A stretch of DNA of 64,000 nucleotides from Dioscorea cayenensis subsp. rotundata. Its lineage: Eukaryota > Streptophyta > Magnoliopsida > Dioscoreales > Dioscoreaceae. The translations under genes were made by a program, and so were the position numbers. Below, in pieces: positions 12,116 through 23,924 of the stretch. The notes under the pieces are model-generated. The model searched no databases, was not told the DNA's origin, and worked only from the letters and a program-made list of their open reading frames with translations. The first letter of the stretch is position 1; each line of letters opens with the position of its first letter. The stretch spans positions 26,405,916 to 26,469,915 of the forward strand of contig NC_052489.1 in assembly GCF_009730915.1 (NCBI RefSeq), written 5' to 3'.

Positions 12116-14677
12116 TGTCATGCCCCAAACACAGCTCTATGAACCTGGGACGCCGACAAACGGCCGTACACCTACAAGGCCGAAACCATGTAGGCATACA
12201 AGGCCTCAAAACCTGATCCAAAACAGAACAAAAAATCAAACTCAGTGGATTGCAAAAACCAATATAAATTTATACAAATAAAACATAGCCACACAAAAAA
12301 ACGGGACTTAATACATGCTAATACTCGACGGTTGCCTAACGATCCTCGCTAAGCTATCCGCCACTCAACTCTACTCTTGATTTGAAAAGATATTAAACAA
12401 TAAATTATGAGCTTGACAACCCAGTAAGCACCCACTAAAAAATTATAGGAATCATTTACAAAAATAAAAAATTATCAAAATCAAAATCAGAAATCAAATT
12501 TATTTCAAATAAACATAGATGTCAAAACCAAGCATATAGGTCCCCCAAACAACTATTGCCAAAACAAAATAACAGAACTCATATATTTATCCTCGATGAC
12601 CCGAGCCAGAATATCAAAACTCATAAGTTTACCCTCGGTGACCCGAGCCAGATTTATCAAAGGCCGTTATTCTTCATCGACGGAAAGCGGTGGGAAACTA
12701 TAGTTTTTATATCAGAGTACATGTCGACACGGTCAGTGTTTAACCCCCAGTGACAGGGTTATTGCAAAGTTAGTTTGGGGACTACGAGTACTTTGTCAAA
12801 ATATTTCATGTTCACAAAACAATAAACTATCAAAATTCATACTAGACAAAATGCAAGTAATTTGCAGTCACATTATCCCATTTTTATCATATCAAAATAA
12901 TCCAGTTAATTGAATCCAAACATGAATAGATAATAAAGAAAAACACAATAGTAATTAATCAGAAAGTAAATAAATATCTGGAATTCAAAAATTAAGTAAT
13001 CTAAATGTAAATAAAATATTTAAACATTTCAATTAATTCTAATCCAAAATAAAATATCATTAACTGGAACTTTAAAATAATTTAAAATAATTCCAAAAAT
13101 AATAATAAATAAATACATAAAATCATTATTTTTCTCAAAATTTTCAAATGTTCAGAAAACTAGGGTATATACATATAATATGATTTATATGTAGGATACT
13201 TACATGATTAACAGCCAGATTTTTGAATTCTTACATCAATCGAGTATTTCTCAGGAAGTCCTAATTTGGGAATAACCCATCAGAATTACAAGTAAACAAA
13301 TTCTAAAATTCACACGAATGCAAAAACAAATCAAACACTAACAAAATTACCAAGGTCAAGACCAATAACCAACTCACCTACAAACCTTAAGATTAAAATC
13401 AGCGTAGCTTTGCAAATTCTAACCCAAATAAAAAATTTCAAACTTATGAGAAAACTAGGCATCTTCATCTAAAACATATCCAAACCTCACAATGATTTGA
13501 GACCTACATAATTTAAGCCACCAGTATTAAAAATCATACTTATGTAAACCAACAGTTTCAGACATGCCTATTGCAATAAAAAATATCTCACAACATATAA
13601 CTTCAAAAGTAATACAATCTTCCTGACAATAAGATAACTTAGAAATGAACAACTTTCCTATTTTTTACCTTATCCAATTCAATCTTCATGATTATCAAAA
13701 ATAACCATAATTCTTCAGGCTATGCACAAAAATATCATCTGAGACACTTATACCAATAGGGCTATATCTCACAAACTACAGATGCATAAAATTTGAAAAT
13801 TTTCAGGTAATTAGGTAACATCAAAATATATAACTTTTTTATATTACTCTTCTCCAAATTCCATTTACAAGACCATCAAATTGTCTAAGTAATCGTAATG
13901 TTCTCTGCAGAAATAGTATTGAGCACACCTATAGAAATCTGCTCATATCTCACAATTTACATGGCTAAAAATTCTAAAATTTTGCAGAGTCAAATATAAC
14001 ATCGTCCTATATAACTTTATTATATAAATATAAATCTAAAATAGAACTTACAATTACGAAAATAATCAAAAACTGTTCAAGGGCTGAACAGAAATCCTGT
14101 CTGCGTCACCTGCGTCTAAAAATTTATAATTTGCAGGATACTACTCCAAAAATTCTGAAATTTCGTAGTAAGCTAAAAAAGATCTCGATCTACAATTTTT
14201 CTATTCTGATCTCTTCCAAATTCCATCTCTAGATCTTCAAAATAAATTAGAGATCTCTACTATGCTAACAGGGACTTTCTGAATTTTATCCTCAAACTAA
14301 AATCAATTCTCACCAAACCATAACCCTAACTAGTAACATGTCACAAACAAGCATAAGAAAGAGCAATAACAAAAACTCAGAACCTTACCTCAACAATAAC
14401 AGTGAAATGAAATCCGTGACGATGAGACCCTTCTCCCGTCCTCGTCGCCGACACCACCCGTAAAAAGGAAGAGAAAGAGACGAGGCAAGTCTCTCTCTCT
14501 CTCTCTCTTTCTCTCTTTTCAACCTTGATCTAAAACCGAAAAAAAAACTGAAGAGACGGCTAGGGTTTTGAAACTAAAGAAAAACAAAATCAATGGCTAA
14601 GATTGAAAGTAAAACCAACGGCTAGGATTAAGAGATAAAAGCAATAGCTAGGATTTGATTAAGGGGTGGGGCTCACA
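12116..14677. mobile_element. Probable solo LTR of an LTR retrotransposon (fossil)
   Basis: The segment begins TGTCATGCCCC and ends GGGGTGGGGCTCACA. It thus has the TG...CA ends of an LTR, with short imperfect inverted termini (TGTCATGCCCC against TGTGAGCCCCA). It is flanked by CCACT (12111-12115) and CCAAT (14678-14682), a 5-bp target duplication with one difference. No gag or pol sequence is present. On the minus strand a TC-rich leader is followed by a GTAAG-type donor near 14390, as expected for a transcription start. A Ty3-type element is likely but not proven. It is an old, coding-less remnant. Confidence 0.5.
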
Positions 14678-14696
14678 CCAATCCTCGTCGCTTCCG

Positions 14697-14940
14697 TCGC
14701 TTATTATTAGGCATTTCTGCTTATTATTTTGAGGTGGTGCTTAGTTATTTAAATTTTTGTTTATTATTAGGCATTCATGCTTATTATTTTGAGTTTCTGT
14801 TTAATATTTGGTATTCTTGCTTATTATTTTGAATTGATGCTTATTTATTTAAGTTTTTGTTTATTATTTGGCATTCCTACTTATTATTTTTAAGTTGGTG
14901 CTTAATTATTGAAGTTTCTATTTATTATTTGACTTTTCCA
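14697..14940. repeat. Minisatellite: 20-bp subunits in a 60-bp higher-order pattern
   Basis: About twelve 20-base subunits run head to tail. Three types recur: A (TTATTATTAGGCATTYNTGC), B (TTATTATTTTGARKTGRTGC) and C (TTANTTATTTAARTTTNTGT). Their order is A B C A B/C A B C A B C A, so most of the array repeats with a 60-base period. Divergence rises toward the right end. No spacers lie between units, so it is not a CRISPR array. Confidence 0.75.
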
Positions 14941-15584
14941 TTGAGTATTACATCCTATATTATATGCTCATACTTATTATTCTAAGTTGTTACTCATTAT
15001 TATATATTTATATGTATTATTATTAGCTAATGGCAGTGATCCCACAGACATAATTGTATATATTGTTAAAAAAGAATAATTATCATTAACATTCATTAAT
15101 CAATTAAAGTTTTTTAATTAATAATCTTTCCAAAGTTTATTTTATAAGTGAATAACTTTATCATTGACTATGCACAAACATATATAATTTCACTTATTTA
15201 AAGTTAGGGGTGCAAAAGTAATTTTACAAGTTTTAATACTTTTTCCACATTCCTAATCCTATTGCCTTTTACCAAATACAGTTTTGGTTCTCAATTCCAT
15301 TACTTCGTTCACATCCCCGTCCCATCTCTTATTCCCCATCCCTATTCCCAAAACCAAATTAACGGAGGGTAAGTACATCAAAACCCGATATTATTCCAAT
15401 TACTGTTTCACTCACTATCCTCTTCCATGTGTCTATCTCTTTCTTATCCTTCCGCACTTTTACTTTTTTGGTTTCTATGGATGTTCTAAGAACGTCCCTA
15501 GATAATTTATTGCCATTTATATATATATATATATATTCCTTACTTAAACATTCATTCAAACACTTATTAATATTAGTTTATAGG
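14941..15584. other. AT-rich DNA, no gene seen
   Basis: The segment 15240-15370 (TTCCTAATCCTATTGCC..., CCCATCTCTTATTCCCCATCCC) resembles the end of a common type of plant MITE, but no partner end was found. A TA run lies at 15520-15536. Confidence 0.45.
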
Positions 15585-15720
15585 CACAATGGTCGAGTTG
15601 TTTAAGTACTTGGCTTCCATACAAAAAGTTGAGAATTTGATTCCCTCCCAATACATAGTTAAGACATAAATAGTGTGGTGTGTATAATGACTTGTCCATT
15701 CAGATCGTTAAATATATATA
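15585..15720 (+). mobile_element. tRNA-derived SINE
   Basis: A-box-like ATGGTCGAGTTGTTTAAG (15589-15606) and B-box-like GAGAATTTGATTCCC (15631-15645) are spaced about 40 bases apart, as in a tRNA-Ser-like promoter. A GTGTGGTGTGTATAATGAC tail follows, resembling the tail of the SINE at 2655. The acceptor-stem pairing of a functional tRNA is absent. Confidence 0.55.
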
Positions 15721-15747
15721 TAGGTAACAGTGCTCTTAAAAGAAGAT

Positions 15748-15800
15748 TTTTTTATAAAAATAAATAAATTAGAATTTATTGAAGAAAGGAACCAGAGTTA
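15748..15800 (-). mobile_element. LINE 3' end fragment (antisense)
   Basis: On the minus strand it reads TTCTTCAATAAATTCTAATT followed by an A/T-rich tail, the terminal signature of the local L1-like family. Only the tail is recognisable. Confidence 0.35.
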
Positions 15801-15877
15801 TATAGGACAACAAAAACAAAGCTAGGGCTCTAATAAATAAGAAATAAATAAATAAAGAAAGAAAGACGACATGGGGG

Positions 15878-16234
15878 TAAATTTTTTACTATGTCAGTAA
15901 ATTTTGACTCATTTTCACTTTATATCACCGAACTTCAATTTAGATCAATTTAGCCATTTAACTTAAATTTAATTTCAGTGGGCAATAAATCAAGAATTTT
16001 AACCCCCAATTGATTTTATGACTATTTGAAAATCCGAGTTAGTCCTCCTAATGACATATTATTAAATCTATTGAAGGTGTTTATGTCATCGAAAAAGAGC
16101 CGCATTATTCATTTGAGGATCAAAATCCCTTGATTTAAAATCAAATTAAAGTTGAATGATCAAATTGATATAAATTGATGTTTGATAATTAAAGTGAAAA
16201 TAAAATAAAGTTTAATGAACTACTAAAAAATTTA
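15878..16234. mobile_element. Fold-back MITE with long inverted repeats
   Basis: The left arm (from TAAATTTTTTACTATG) and the reverse complement of the right arm (from TAAATTTTTTAGTAG) stay alignable for about 100 bases. Shared words include TTTTCACTTTA, CATCAATTTA/CTTCAATTTA, ATCAATTT and AACTTTAATTT. The loop between is about 150 bases with no coding frame. Long terminal inverted repeats without a transposase are typical of Mutator-like or other fold-back MITEs. I could not fix a target duplication. Confidence 0.65.
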
Positions 16235-16739
16235 AATATTAGAAATGAAAAGAGGCACGTAGACAAGAAAAAGGCAGGAGAAGGACAACACACGTAACCC
16301 ATCATACCAAAAAACAAAAAAAAAAAAATCTTAAAAATAATTGTAATTATTAATTTGATTAGCAGTTTTGTGTATGTCGTCTCTACATAACCCGCGTGGT
16401 GTAGATTTTTATATTTAATTTTGGTTATTTGCAGAATATTTTAGGGTCTTAAATAAACTGGCATAGAGGATATGTCTACTAGTTAATAATATATATTATG
16501 TAATAATGTTATTAAAAATATTACACAGTAGAGGACACTTGCATTATACTAGAATTATTATTTATGATTATGATCTTGATACAAAAGACTAGCTAGACTA
16601 ATTCCCCTTATATAGGGATAATAAGATATTTCTAGATTGCTTTGCCGGACCTTTTCATCATTTAATCAACCAACAAACCACTCAAATATGTTTCATAACA
16701 ATTTATTCAATTTTTAAAAAATAAAAATATTTTTTTTTT
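16235..16739. other. AT-rich intergenic DNA, no gene seen
   Basis: No supported feature. Confidence 0.5.
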
Positions 16740-17192
16740 AAGCCAAATAGGACTAATGCAATGAAATGGCGTAGGAGCGTGAATGGTGGGGAGAGGATGA
16801 ACACTTCCCAGCATAGTGAAAAAATATGTGAGCATGAGTGATTGGGCAGTGGGTCAAATCTCTCCGTCATCAGTACTGTAGTACATCTGTGATGCTATTG
16901 AAATACTGTAGAATATTGTATAGTAATATTATATTCATTGGATCCCTGATGAGAGAAGTCGTATTCTCCACTTCTCCGGGTTGTAGAGTAAAGAAGATTT
17001 ACTATTGTAAAATTATAATTTTTAAGATATTATCTTGGGCGCAAGTGGCAGGTTATCATTGTTACACATGTTAGCCCACCCAAAAAGTAAATCTTTAGAG
17101 GATCGCTGTAACTTGTGTATCACCGTATGTATCCCTTTCATAATCTTTTATAAAGTGGTGCTTGTCCCATTTGTATTAAAAAAAAAAAAAAA
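16740..17192 (+). mobile_element. Poly(A)-tailed retroposon-like segment
   Basis: A stretch of more even base composition that ends in a run of about 16 A residues (17177-17192). It contains a B-box-like GGGTCAAATCTC (16852-16863) and a phrase CAGTACTGTAGTAC that recalls CAGTACTGTTCCCC in the SINE at 24530. No gene frame is supported. It could be a SINE or a LINE 3' end; the left border is uncertain. Confidence 0.4.
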
Positions 17193-17548
17193 ATTATAGT
17201 GATAAACTAGATATTAATTTCTATTAATTTCTGAAAAACTTTCTTAAATGGATGGATGCCAACAGCCTAAAGCTATTTGGACCTGAGTCATTAGTACCAT
17301 AATTTGGGCCATTAATCATTGTGGACCCAAATTTAGTTTACGACCAACACAGTGACCAACTGACATAACAGAAAATATAAAAAAGGAACTAACATCATGC
17401 ATGCCTTTCAATCCATTCCAGAAATCCAACTATGCTATTCTCTCGGTCATCAATGTACGTCTTCCCAAAGAGGCTCTTGTTCATCTTCTTGCTGCTGCTG
17501 TTGTTCTAGTTGTTCTTGTTGATTGTAGTGGTGGTGGTGGTGTTGTTG
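17193..17548 (-). other. 3' flank of the first EIL gene
   Basis: Presumed 3' untranslated and downstream region of the minus-strand gene ending at 17549. No other feature is seen. Confidence 0.45.
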
Positions 17549-19582
17549 TTAATTCTCAGTTTGATTGGAAAGCAACGGAATAGGCGAACTCACTGTAGGT
17601 AAATCGAATGAAACCCCAAAATCACCAGTGAAATCGAAGAGGTCCAGTTGGGTGTCATGCTTCTTCTCAATATTGGAACTCTGATGGAAATCATGGCTTT
17701 CAAGTCTGAAACCAAAGTTAGAACTAAGAGGATCATGTTGGCTGAGAAGATCCATATCAAGGTTTTCTTCTATCATTTCTGCAAAGTCAGCAGTGAATGG
17801 TTGTACTCCAAGCTCTTGTTCTTGGATTGAATTACTACTGTTCCCAACTTCAAAACTTGATCCTATTTGAAGATGATGTTGTTGAAGAAGTTGCCGCTGT
17901 TGCTGATGATGATAATGAGGAGGACTAACTTCAACTGGGACTTGATGGCCACTAAAGTTGAACCCCATGTTTGAGATGCTATGAAAATGGGGGCCATTTG
18001 CCATGGCTGACCTTGGATGTATATGTAGCTGTAGCTGCTGCTGATCTTGTTGCATGACTTGTTGCTGAACATGCTGATCTTGAGAGTGATGGAATGGTTT
18101 ATTAGTGAAGACATTGTTGCCATTCATAGTGTTGTGAAGGAAACTAGTGATGGGAATGCTAGGAGAAGTGAATTTACGGTACGTACACACCATTTGATGG
18201 TTGTTCCTAGCATTGAGAGTGATGAATCCATTATTAGGATCATGATGAAGGCACTGCCAATTCTCACAGGTATAAACATACTTAGTACCAGATCCTTCTC
18301 CTGCCTCACAAGCAGCTGGTAACGACTGTCTCCATTTCTCACCTTGTTGCCTTCCCACTCTTATGATCACACCATCGTCTAGTTCTTCATCACTTTTATC
18401 CATATAGACATCATACTGATCTTGTGATAATGCATCACTAATGGTTTCCAATGGAGTTGGAATGAATGCATTTGGGTTTTGCTGCTTGTATAAGTTCAGC
18501 TCTTGATTGAGAATCTCATGCCAAATGGTACTCTCCTTGTATGACATTCTATCTTGGAGGCATTTGGAATGCCACACTAGAATATTGATCTTTTCTATAT
18601 CGGGCATAAGGTGTTTGATCACCGCCGTCAAGACCGCCACCTTGAACATCTTTTTCAAGTCATGTGGCTTCTTAAAAGGTGGTGATTCCATGTTCTCCGG
18701 CAAGTTCATAGGTGGCCACCAAGTTTCTCTCCCAGTAGGCCACCATGGTGGTGCAATCCCTTTGTCCAAAGGGAACTTCCTTTGAGGTGGGTCACAGTGT
18801 TGTATAAGAGCCGAAAGAATAGAACCCAGTGTTGAATCTTGGAGCTGTTGTAGATCGTGCTCCTTCACCAGTTGATCTTCTTCATGGCCATCAACTTGCT
18901 TATCAATTGCACAAATCCTTTCGTTGTATTTATTAATGGCCAAAGAAGCATTTCTTTCGAACCGAACTTTTTCCTTCCACCATTCTCTAAGAGATTCGGA
19001 GCAGGCATTGATGGCTTTACCGTCCTCGGTGATGATCCCGTAGACGAAGCCTTTAGCATTGCACTCATCCATGATTTTTATCATCATCTTTAGAATGGTG
19101 TCTTGAGCTCTTGATAACATTTTCTTCTGTGCCTCTTCTTGTCGTTGTGCTTGGTTTGATGCTTCTGCTACTTCGCTAGCTTTGATTTTTCCCATTTCTT
19201 TGGTTCTCCCTAGCATGCTCATGCCCATGTCTCTTTGAGCAAACATAAACATAACCCCATTTGCATCAAAATTAATAGCATCTGGTGCTACTGCTTCTTC
19301 TTCTTCTTCTTCTTCTTCTTCTTCTTCTTCTAGTTGTTGATCTTCTTCTTCTTGTTCATTTTGAGGAATTTGTAGGGGTGGAAGTGCTTCTTCTCTAGGT
19401 TGTGTTGTTGTTGCTGGATGATCATCTTGTTTATCCTCAACAAGAACATGGGGAGTATTTAGAGCAGTATGAAGAATCAAAGCACCATAGTCTGGTACAT
19501 TCCTGTTGGGATTATCTAATAGAAGTGGAGTTTCAACACTCTTTTCTTCAAAGTAGTTTCCTCTATGTGAATCATACGACAT
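17549..19582 (-). CDS. EIN3/EIL-family transcription factor (EIL-A, 677 aa)
   Basis: One uninterrupted coding exon, ATG at 19582. The EIN3 DNA-binding core spans about residues 146-365. It contains SRAQD (157-161), a GFVYGI block, LREWWK, the [12 protein letters not shown] block, [15 protein letters not shown] (304-311) and [11 protein letters not shown] second conserved block, YTCENWQC...NARNNHQ, lies at 436-463, the place of EIN3's Cys/His segment. EIN3/EIL proteins are nuclear activators downstream of EIN2 in ethylene signalling, or of sulfur starvation for the SLIM1/EIL3 type. The usual N-terminal basic domain (a KRMWKDRM-type motif) is not recognisable. In its place is an acidic region with a long Glu run (83-96). 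The C-terminal third is Gln/His-rich. It lies in tandem with the EIL gene at 25094, same strand. Length exceeds typical EIN3 (about 620). Confidence 0.95.
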   Translation of the reverse strand: MSYDSHRGNYFEEKSVETPLLLDNPNRNVPDYGALILHTALNTPHVLVEDKQDDHPATTTQPREEALPPLQIPQNEQEEEDQQLEEEEEEEEEEEEAVAPDAINFDANGVMFMFAQRDMGMSMLGRTKEMGKIKASEVAEASNQAQRQEEAQKKMLSRAQDTILKMMIKIMDECNAKGFVYGIITEDGKAINACSESLREWWKEKVRFERNASLAINKYNERICAIDKQVDGHEEDQLVKEHDLQQLQDSTLGSILSALIQHCDPPQRKFPLDKGIAPPWWPTGRETWWPPMNLPENMESPPFKKPHDLKKMFKVAVLTAVIKHLMPDIEKINILVWHSKCLQDRMSYKESTIWHEILNQELNLYKQQNPNAFIPTPLETISDALSQDQYDVYMDKSDEELDDGVIIRVGRQQGEKWRQSLPAACEAGEGSGTKYVYTCENWQCLHHDPNNGFITLNARNNHQMVCTYRKFTSPSIPITSFLHNTMNGNNVFTNKPFHHSQDQHVQQQVMQQDQQQLQLHIHPRSAMANGPHFHSISNMGFNFSGHQVPVEVSPPHYHHQQQRQLLQQHHLQIGSSFEVGNSSNSIQEQELGVQPFTADFAEMIEENLDMDLLSQHDPLSSNFGFRLESHDFHQSSNIEKKHDTQLDLFDFTGDFGVSFDLPTVSSPIPLLSNQTEN
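19297..19333 (-). repeat. GAA-type microsatellite coding for poly-Glu in EIL-A
   Basis: About a dozen TTC units on the plus strand encode an uninterrupted run of glutamates near residues 85-96 of EIL-A. Copy number is likely to vary among individuals. Confidence 0.85.
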
Positions 19583-19613
19583 CTTTGTAGTTTTTATGAC
19601 AATTTGAGAAATC

Positions 19614-20092
19614 CTATAGACCCAAAAACCATTAAAAAAAAACTCAATTAAAATATAGAGTTATGTAATTAAAAAAAAAATTTAGTTTCTTTTTTCAGGG
19701 TGTTCTGTACAGTTTTCTATTCCAATAAAATTGTAGTTTATCCATATTTATTTAAAAAATAAAATAAAATAAAAGATAACCACACACTCAAATGTATTAG
19801 AAAAATTAGCAATAAATAAACTTATTCATTAAAGAAAAGCAATATATATATATATATATGATCTAGTAAACAAGATTATATATATTTAGTTTATTAGCAA
19901 TATATTGTTTTAAAAAATATTAACAAATGAAATCAATGGGAAAATCAAAACCTTGATATATGCATAGATTTAGATATAGATCATACCAGAGAAATCAAAA
20001 GCACCATAAAAAAATAAAAATAAAAACAAATTGAGAAATAGAAGAAAATTAAACGTTGCAACTCAAAAGAGAATGAGAGATGTAAAGCATAC
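19614..20092 (-). other. Intron in the EIL-A 5' leader
   Basis: On the minus strand a donor (CCA|GTATGC, about 20092) and an acceptor (TCTATAG|GATTTC, about 19614) frame an AT-rich stretch between the promoter-proximal leader and the ATG at 19582. EIL-B has a similar arrangement. The borders are read from consensus only. Confidence 0.5.
19690..19780 (+). mobile_element. LINE 3' end inside the EIL-A leader intron (antisense to the gene)
   Basis: GGTGTTCTGTACAG...TTCCAATAAAATTGTAGTTTATCC followed by an A-rich tail matches the ends at 9088-9157 and 22540-22575. It is a short, 5'-truncated insertion in the inferred leader intron. Confidence 0.5.
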
Positions 20093-20250
20093 TGGTAAAA
20101 GGAAGCAGGATGATGCTCATCAAGCTTCTCTTTGTTGTTCACTAGTAATCCTCTCTATCTCTGTGTGTTTGTGTGTGTGTGTAACTCTGAGATAGAGAAG
20201 AAGGAATGAAGAGTAGAGTTGAGCAATTTGAAGAGGGGGAGTGGGGGGTG

Positions 20251-20260
20251 TTTATATAGA
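20251..20260 (-). promoter_or_regulatory. TATA box of EIL-A
   Basis: Minus strand TCTATATAAA, followed by a C-rich start region. The same arrangement (CCTATATAAACCC) precedes EIL-B at 27477-27486, so the two promoters are clearly related. Confidence 0.65.
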
Positions 20261-20263
20261 AAT

Positions 20264-21639
20264 GGAGGTTCAGGCATTTACCTTCAGGCGGAATGCACCA
20301 AAGGGGTTTTTTTGGCATTAATTAAATGCGCTCTGCAATTACTGTTTTACCCAAGTTTATTTATTTTCAATAAATAAAATTTAATATTAATTTTGTTTTT
20401 ATACATTGCTATGTTGGCTTATTACCTTGGTATTTAGTTGTCATGGTCAGCCAATTTATAGGAATGACTATTCAATATCATATAATAAAAAGAAGAAAAA
20501 ATAATAAAATAATAAAACATATTATCATTTTGTCATGTTAGTCATTTAGTTTAACATAATGAATTTTGTATGAGGTAACAAATCGTGAATAAAAAAATCT
20601 TAAGAACGTTAATCCATTAATTGCAATTTGAGAAAGAAGTGACGACAATTACATCAACAGTACAAGTTATCATTGTACTGTTTATTTTTTTTATTCATCT
20701 AGCTAAATTTAATGAATTTTTTATCGTAACTGATCTAAAAAGTCTTAATTACTCTATGATTTTCAAGTCAATTTTTTTTATTAACTATAAATTATTTATT
20801 CAATTTTTATCAAAATCAAAAGATTTGTAGAATTTTTTCAATTCATTTCCATCTCATCTCATGATATAATTAATAATTATATATTAATTTTTTAGATAAT
20901 ATTTATAAATACATATTTGGTAACAATATTTAATTTATGGGCACTCTAAAATTGGAGGGCAAGCTGGTCATTAGACAAGAGACTACAATGGAAACTAGGA
21001 AAAGTTCAAAAGTACATATCATTGAAAAAAAATGGTGCAGTGGTAAGCCTTATGCATGCATCTTGGTGGGCGAAGCCATATATGTATACTAATAAAATGA
21101 ATTTAATAGTTGTAAATAAACCATTAGCATAGATTAATTGGATGATGATGATGATTAATGAAAAACATTTAATACCTTCTTTTCTCCAGGGTATTGTATT
21201 GATGGAGAGCAGCTGGCATAACCTTAAATAGGATATAGTTTAAAATAACTAAAATATATACCATTCTTAGGATATCCGGTTGAAATGAACAAAATTATTT
21301 TGCATTAGTAAAAAATTGTGGCATATATGGTAAATATTAATATAAAAGTTTTGGTTTTTTGAATGTATATATATATATATATATTCATTAAAAAAACCAA
21401 AACTTTTAATATATATATATATATGTTTGCATATATTGTGATTTAATGTGAATCTGTAAATGTATATGAATAAAATAAAATTTATTATTAATTAATGCTT
21501 TGTTTGATTTATATAAACTGACAATAAATTTGAATAGATTATGCCCTTAATCATTTTTGAGGAAATGAATAAACACTTTTCAAAAAATATTTCTTAGAAA
21601 CAACTTCAAAATATTTTTGAAGAAATGATTTGTTAGATT
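20264..21639 (-). promoter_or_regulatory. Upstream region of EIL-A, copy 1 of a triplicated segment
   Basis: AT-rich DNA homologous to 22680-23870 and to 27490-28700. Markers in order include AGTTATCATTG, AAATTATTTATTCAATTTTTATCAAAA, TTGGTAACAATA, CATTAGACAAGAGACTACAATGG and GGTTGAAATGAACAAAATT. The distal part (from about 21190) is one unit of the degenerate tandem module described at 28345-31000. TA microsatellites lie at 21367-21384 and 21410-21423. No gene. Confidence 0.65.
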
Positions 21640-22575
21640 TTACTAACCTTTCACACTTCAATTTCGGACTGTTCTAATTAATGATCAAGAGGATTTCAAT
21701 ACTTGGCCACTAGAAAAAAATTGGAACCTTCTCTATTAAGTTCTTCTACAAGTTCTTAACATATGGAGGGATTCATAGTCAGCTTTACCCGAAGTTCTGG
21801 AAAATTCAATCCCTAAGCAAAATCACTTTATTCTATTGGTTTGTATAGAAAAACAAAATTCTTATTCTCGCAAACCTCTTCAAAAAGGGTTGTAATCTAA
21901 ACGCCACACACACATTTGTGTTCTCTGTCACAAAAATTCTGAGACAATGGAACATGTTTTTCTTAGTTGTAAATTCTCGGAGTAAATTTGGTCCTTCTTT
22001 AAACAAATCTTTGCTCCAGACTCTTCTCTGTCCTCAGTTTCCAGAATTTGGATCTCCTAAATCCCATCTTTAAATTCTAGCCATCAAAACCTGTGAGATT
22101 TCAGTTCCAGGGCAATTATTTGGAATATTTGGCTGGAATAGAATAATGGCATATTTCAATTAAACTGCTTATTTCTTCATTCTATATTTTTTAAGACTGC
22201 TAATATGCTTCTCTTGGTTTTCAGCAACTTCAGAGTCTCATCAGCAAACTAACCTTGAAGCCTCCCAGAGGATCAAGTGCTCCCTTAGCTTCATGAGCGC
22301 AAGACTCGCAGTTCACACCGGCGATACAGAGTGCAACCTAAATCGGGAGTAGTCTTCTCCATCTTGTAACTCGGGCAGGCATGTGTTACCAGACGATAGT
22401 CTTCATCGGCCCAACTTCACTTTTCCTCTTTTCTGTGTTGTTTTTTTTTCAACACTTTATGTTCATCACCCTGGTGAGGATTTTAGTCAGTTTACTTTCT
22501 TTTGTTTGGGTTTTTGTGTTTGTCTGTGGTTGTCTTTTTTTTCCCTGTTTTTTTCAATAAAATTATGGTTTGAGA
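21640..22575 (+). mobile_element. L1-like LINE, 5'-truncated, with reverse transcriptase C-terminal remnant
   Basis: Plus-strand frames, interrupted several times, read as the C-terminal zinc-knuckle (zf-RVT) part of plant L1 ORF2. Around 21740-21830 there is a run like YGGIHSQLYPKFWKIQSLSK...FYWLV, and later ...MEHVFL-type and YLEYLAGIE-type words. The 3' untranslated part (22290-22575) matches the LINE ends at 8856 and 9540 and finishes with TTTCAATAAAATTATGGTTTG. It sits between two copies of the EIL upstream segment. Confidence 0.65.
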
Positions 22576-23870
22576 AGCAACTTATAATTGCAAGTGATGA
22601 TATTTAATTGTCATTGCATGCCCGCTTGAAAGAATGTTGACTATTAAATATAATATAATTAAAAATAAAATTAAAAATAACTAAAAAATAATATTAACGT
22701 TAATATTATCAGTTCAGTCATCTGGTTGACCATAATAATTTTCACATCATGTAATAATTAATTTATAAATAAAAAATCTTTAGAAAGTAAAACCCGCAAA
22801 TGCAATTTCATAAAGAAGTGTAATGAACATAATAGTATAAGTTATCATTGTTTTTTTTTTTCCTTTGTTCATCTAATTAAATTTAATAAACTTTTTTATC
22901 GCAACCAATCTAAAATGAAAGACTTCAATTACTCTATGATATTCAACTCAGAAGTTTTTCTTTTATCAACTATAATGCATTTATTCAATTTTTGTCAAAA
23001 TTAAAAGATTTGTAAATTTTTTGGTCCATTTCTATCTCACAGATAAAGTTTCTGATAATTATATATATATATCAAACTTTTTTGGATAATTTTTTATGAA
23101 TAATACATTTGGTAATGAAATCTAATTTCTAAATACTCTGAAATAGGAGGGTAAGTTAGTTATTAGACAAGAGACTACAATGGAAATTAGGAAAAATTCA
23201 AAAATATTATTGTAAAAAAAAAAAGGTGAGGTAGTGAGGTTTATGCATGCATCTTGGTGCCCGAAGACATTTATGTATACTAATAAAGTGAATACAATGG
23301 TTGTAAATATTCTCTTAGCATGATTGGATGATGCTGACCGATTGGCAACCATCAGATACTTTCTTTTCTTTGGGTACGTATTGTCTTGATAGAGAAAAGT
23401 TGGCATGACCTTAAATGAAATATAGTTTAAAATAACCAAAATATATGCTATTCGCATATGTCTGGTTGAAATAAATAAAATTATTATGTATTGGAGCAAA
23501 ATTGTGATACATTTAGTAAATAATAATTTTAAAATTTTGGTATTTGAATTTTAATTTTTTTATATAAAAAATGATTTAATGTGAAACCTGTAAATGTATT
23601 TGTATATAAAAAAAATATTACTAATCAATGCTTTGTTTGCATTATATAGATTGATAATAACTTTGAATTGATTATATTCTTAATCATTGATTATGTCCTC
23701 AAAATTTGAAAGGATGTATCTATGCGTCTCTTTTCTAATGTTTTAAATGAATAAATATTCTCCAAAAAATATTTCTTAGAAATAACTTGAAAATGAGTTG
23801 ATGTTGTCTCAATAATACACACACACACACGTATATATAAATTTAACCATATCATCTTTTTTTTGGCTAA
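22576..23870 (-). repeat. Orphan copy of the EIL upstream region (copy 2)
   Basis: Strongly similar to the EIL-A upstream region. AAAAAATCTTTAGAAAG...GCAATTTCATAAAGAAGTG parallels AAAAAATCTTAAGAACG...GCAATTTGAGAAAGAAGTG at 20592-20640. Later, ATTAGACAAGAGACTACAATGG occurs at both 23161 and 20973. On the minus strand an EIL gene would be expected to its left, but a LINE (21640-22575) is found instead. It ends in one unit of the tandem module (TGTTGTCTCAATAA at 23802). Confidence 0.65.
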
Positions 23871-23924
23871 GTATCTTCTTCTCATGATGATTTTATCATA
23901 GTAATAAGGAAAAACTATCAAAAT

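Noticed and set aside
14697-14940. Regular 20-base repeats considered as a CRISPR-like array
   Set aside because: Units are contiguous with no spacers, and the host is a plant.
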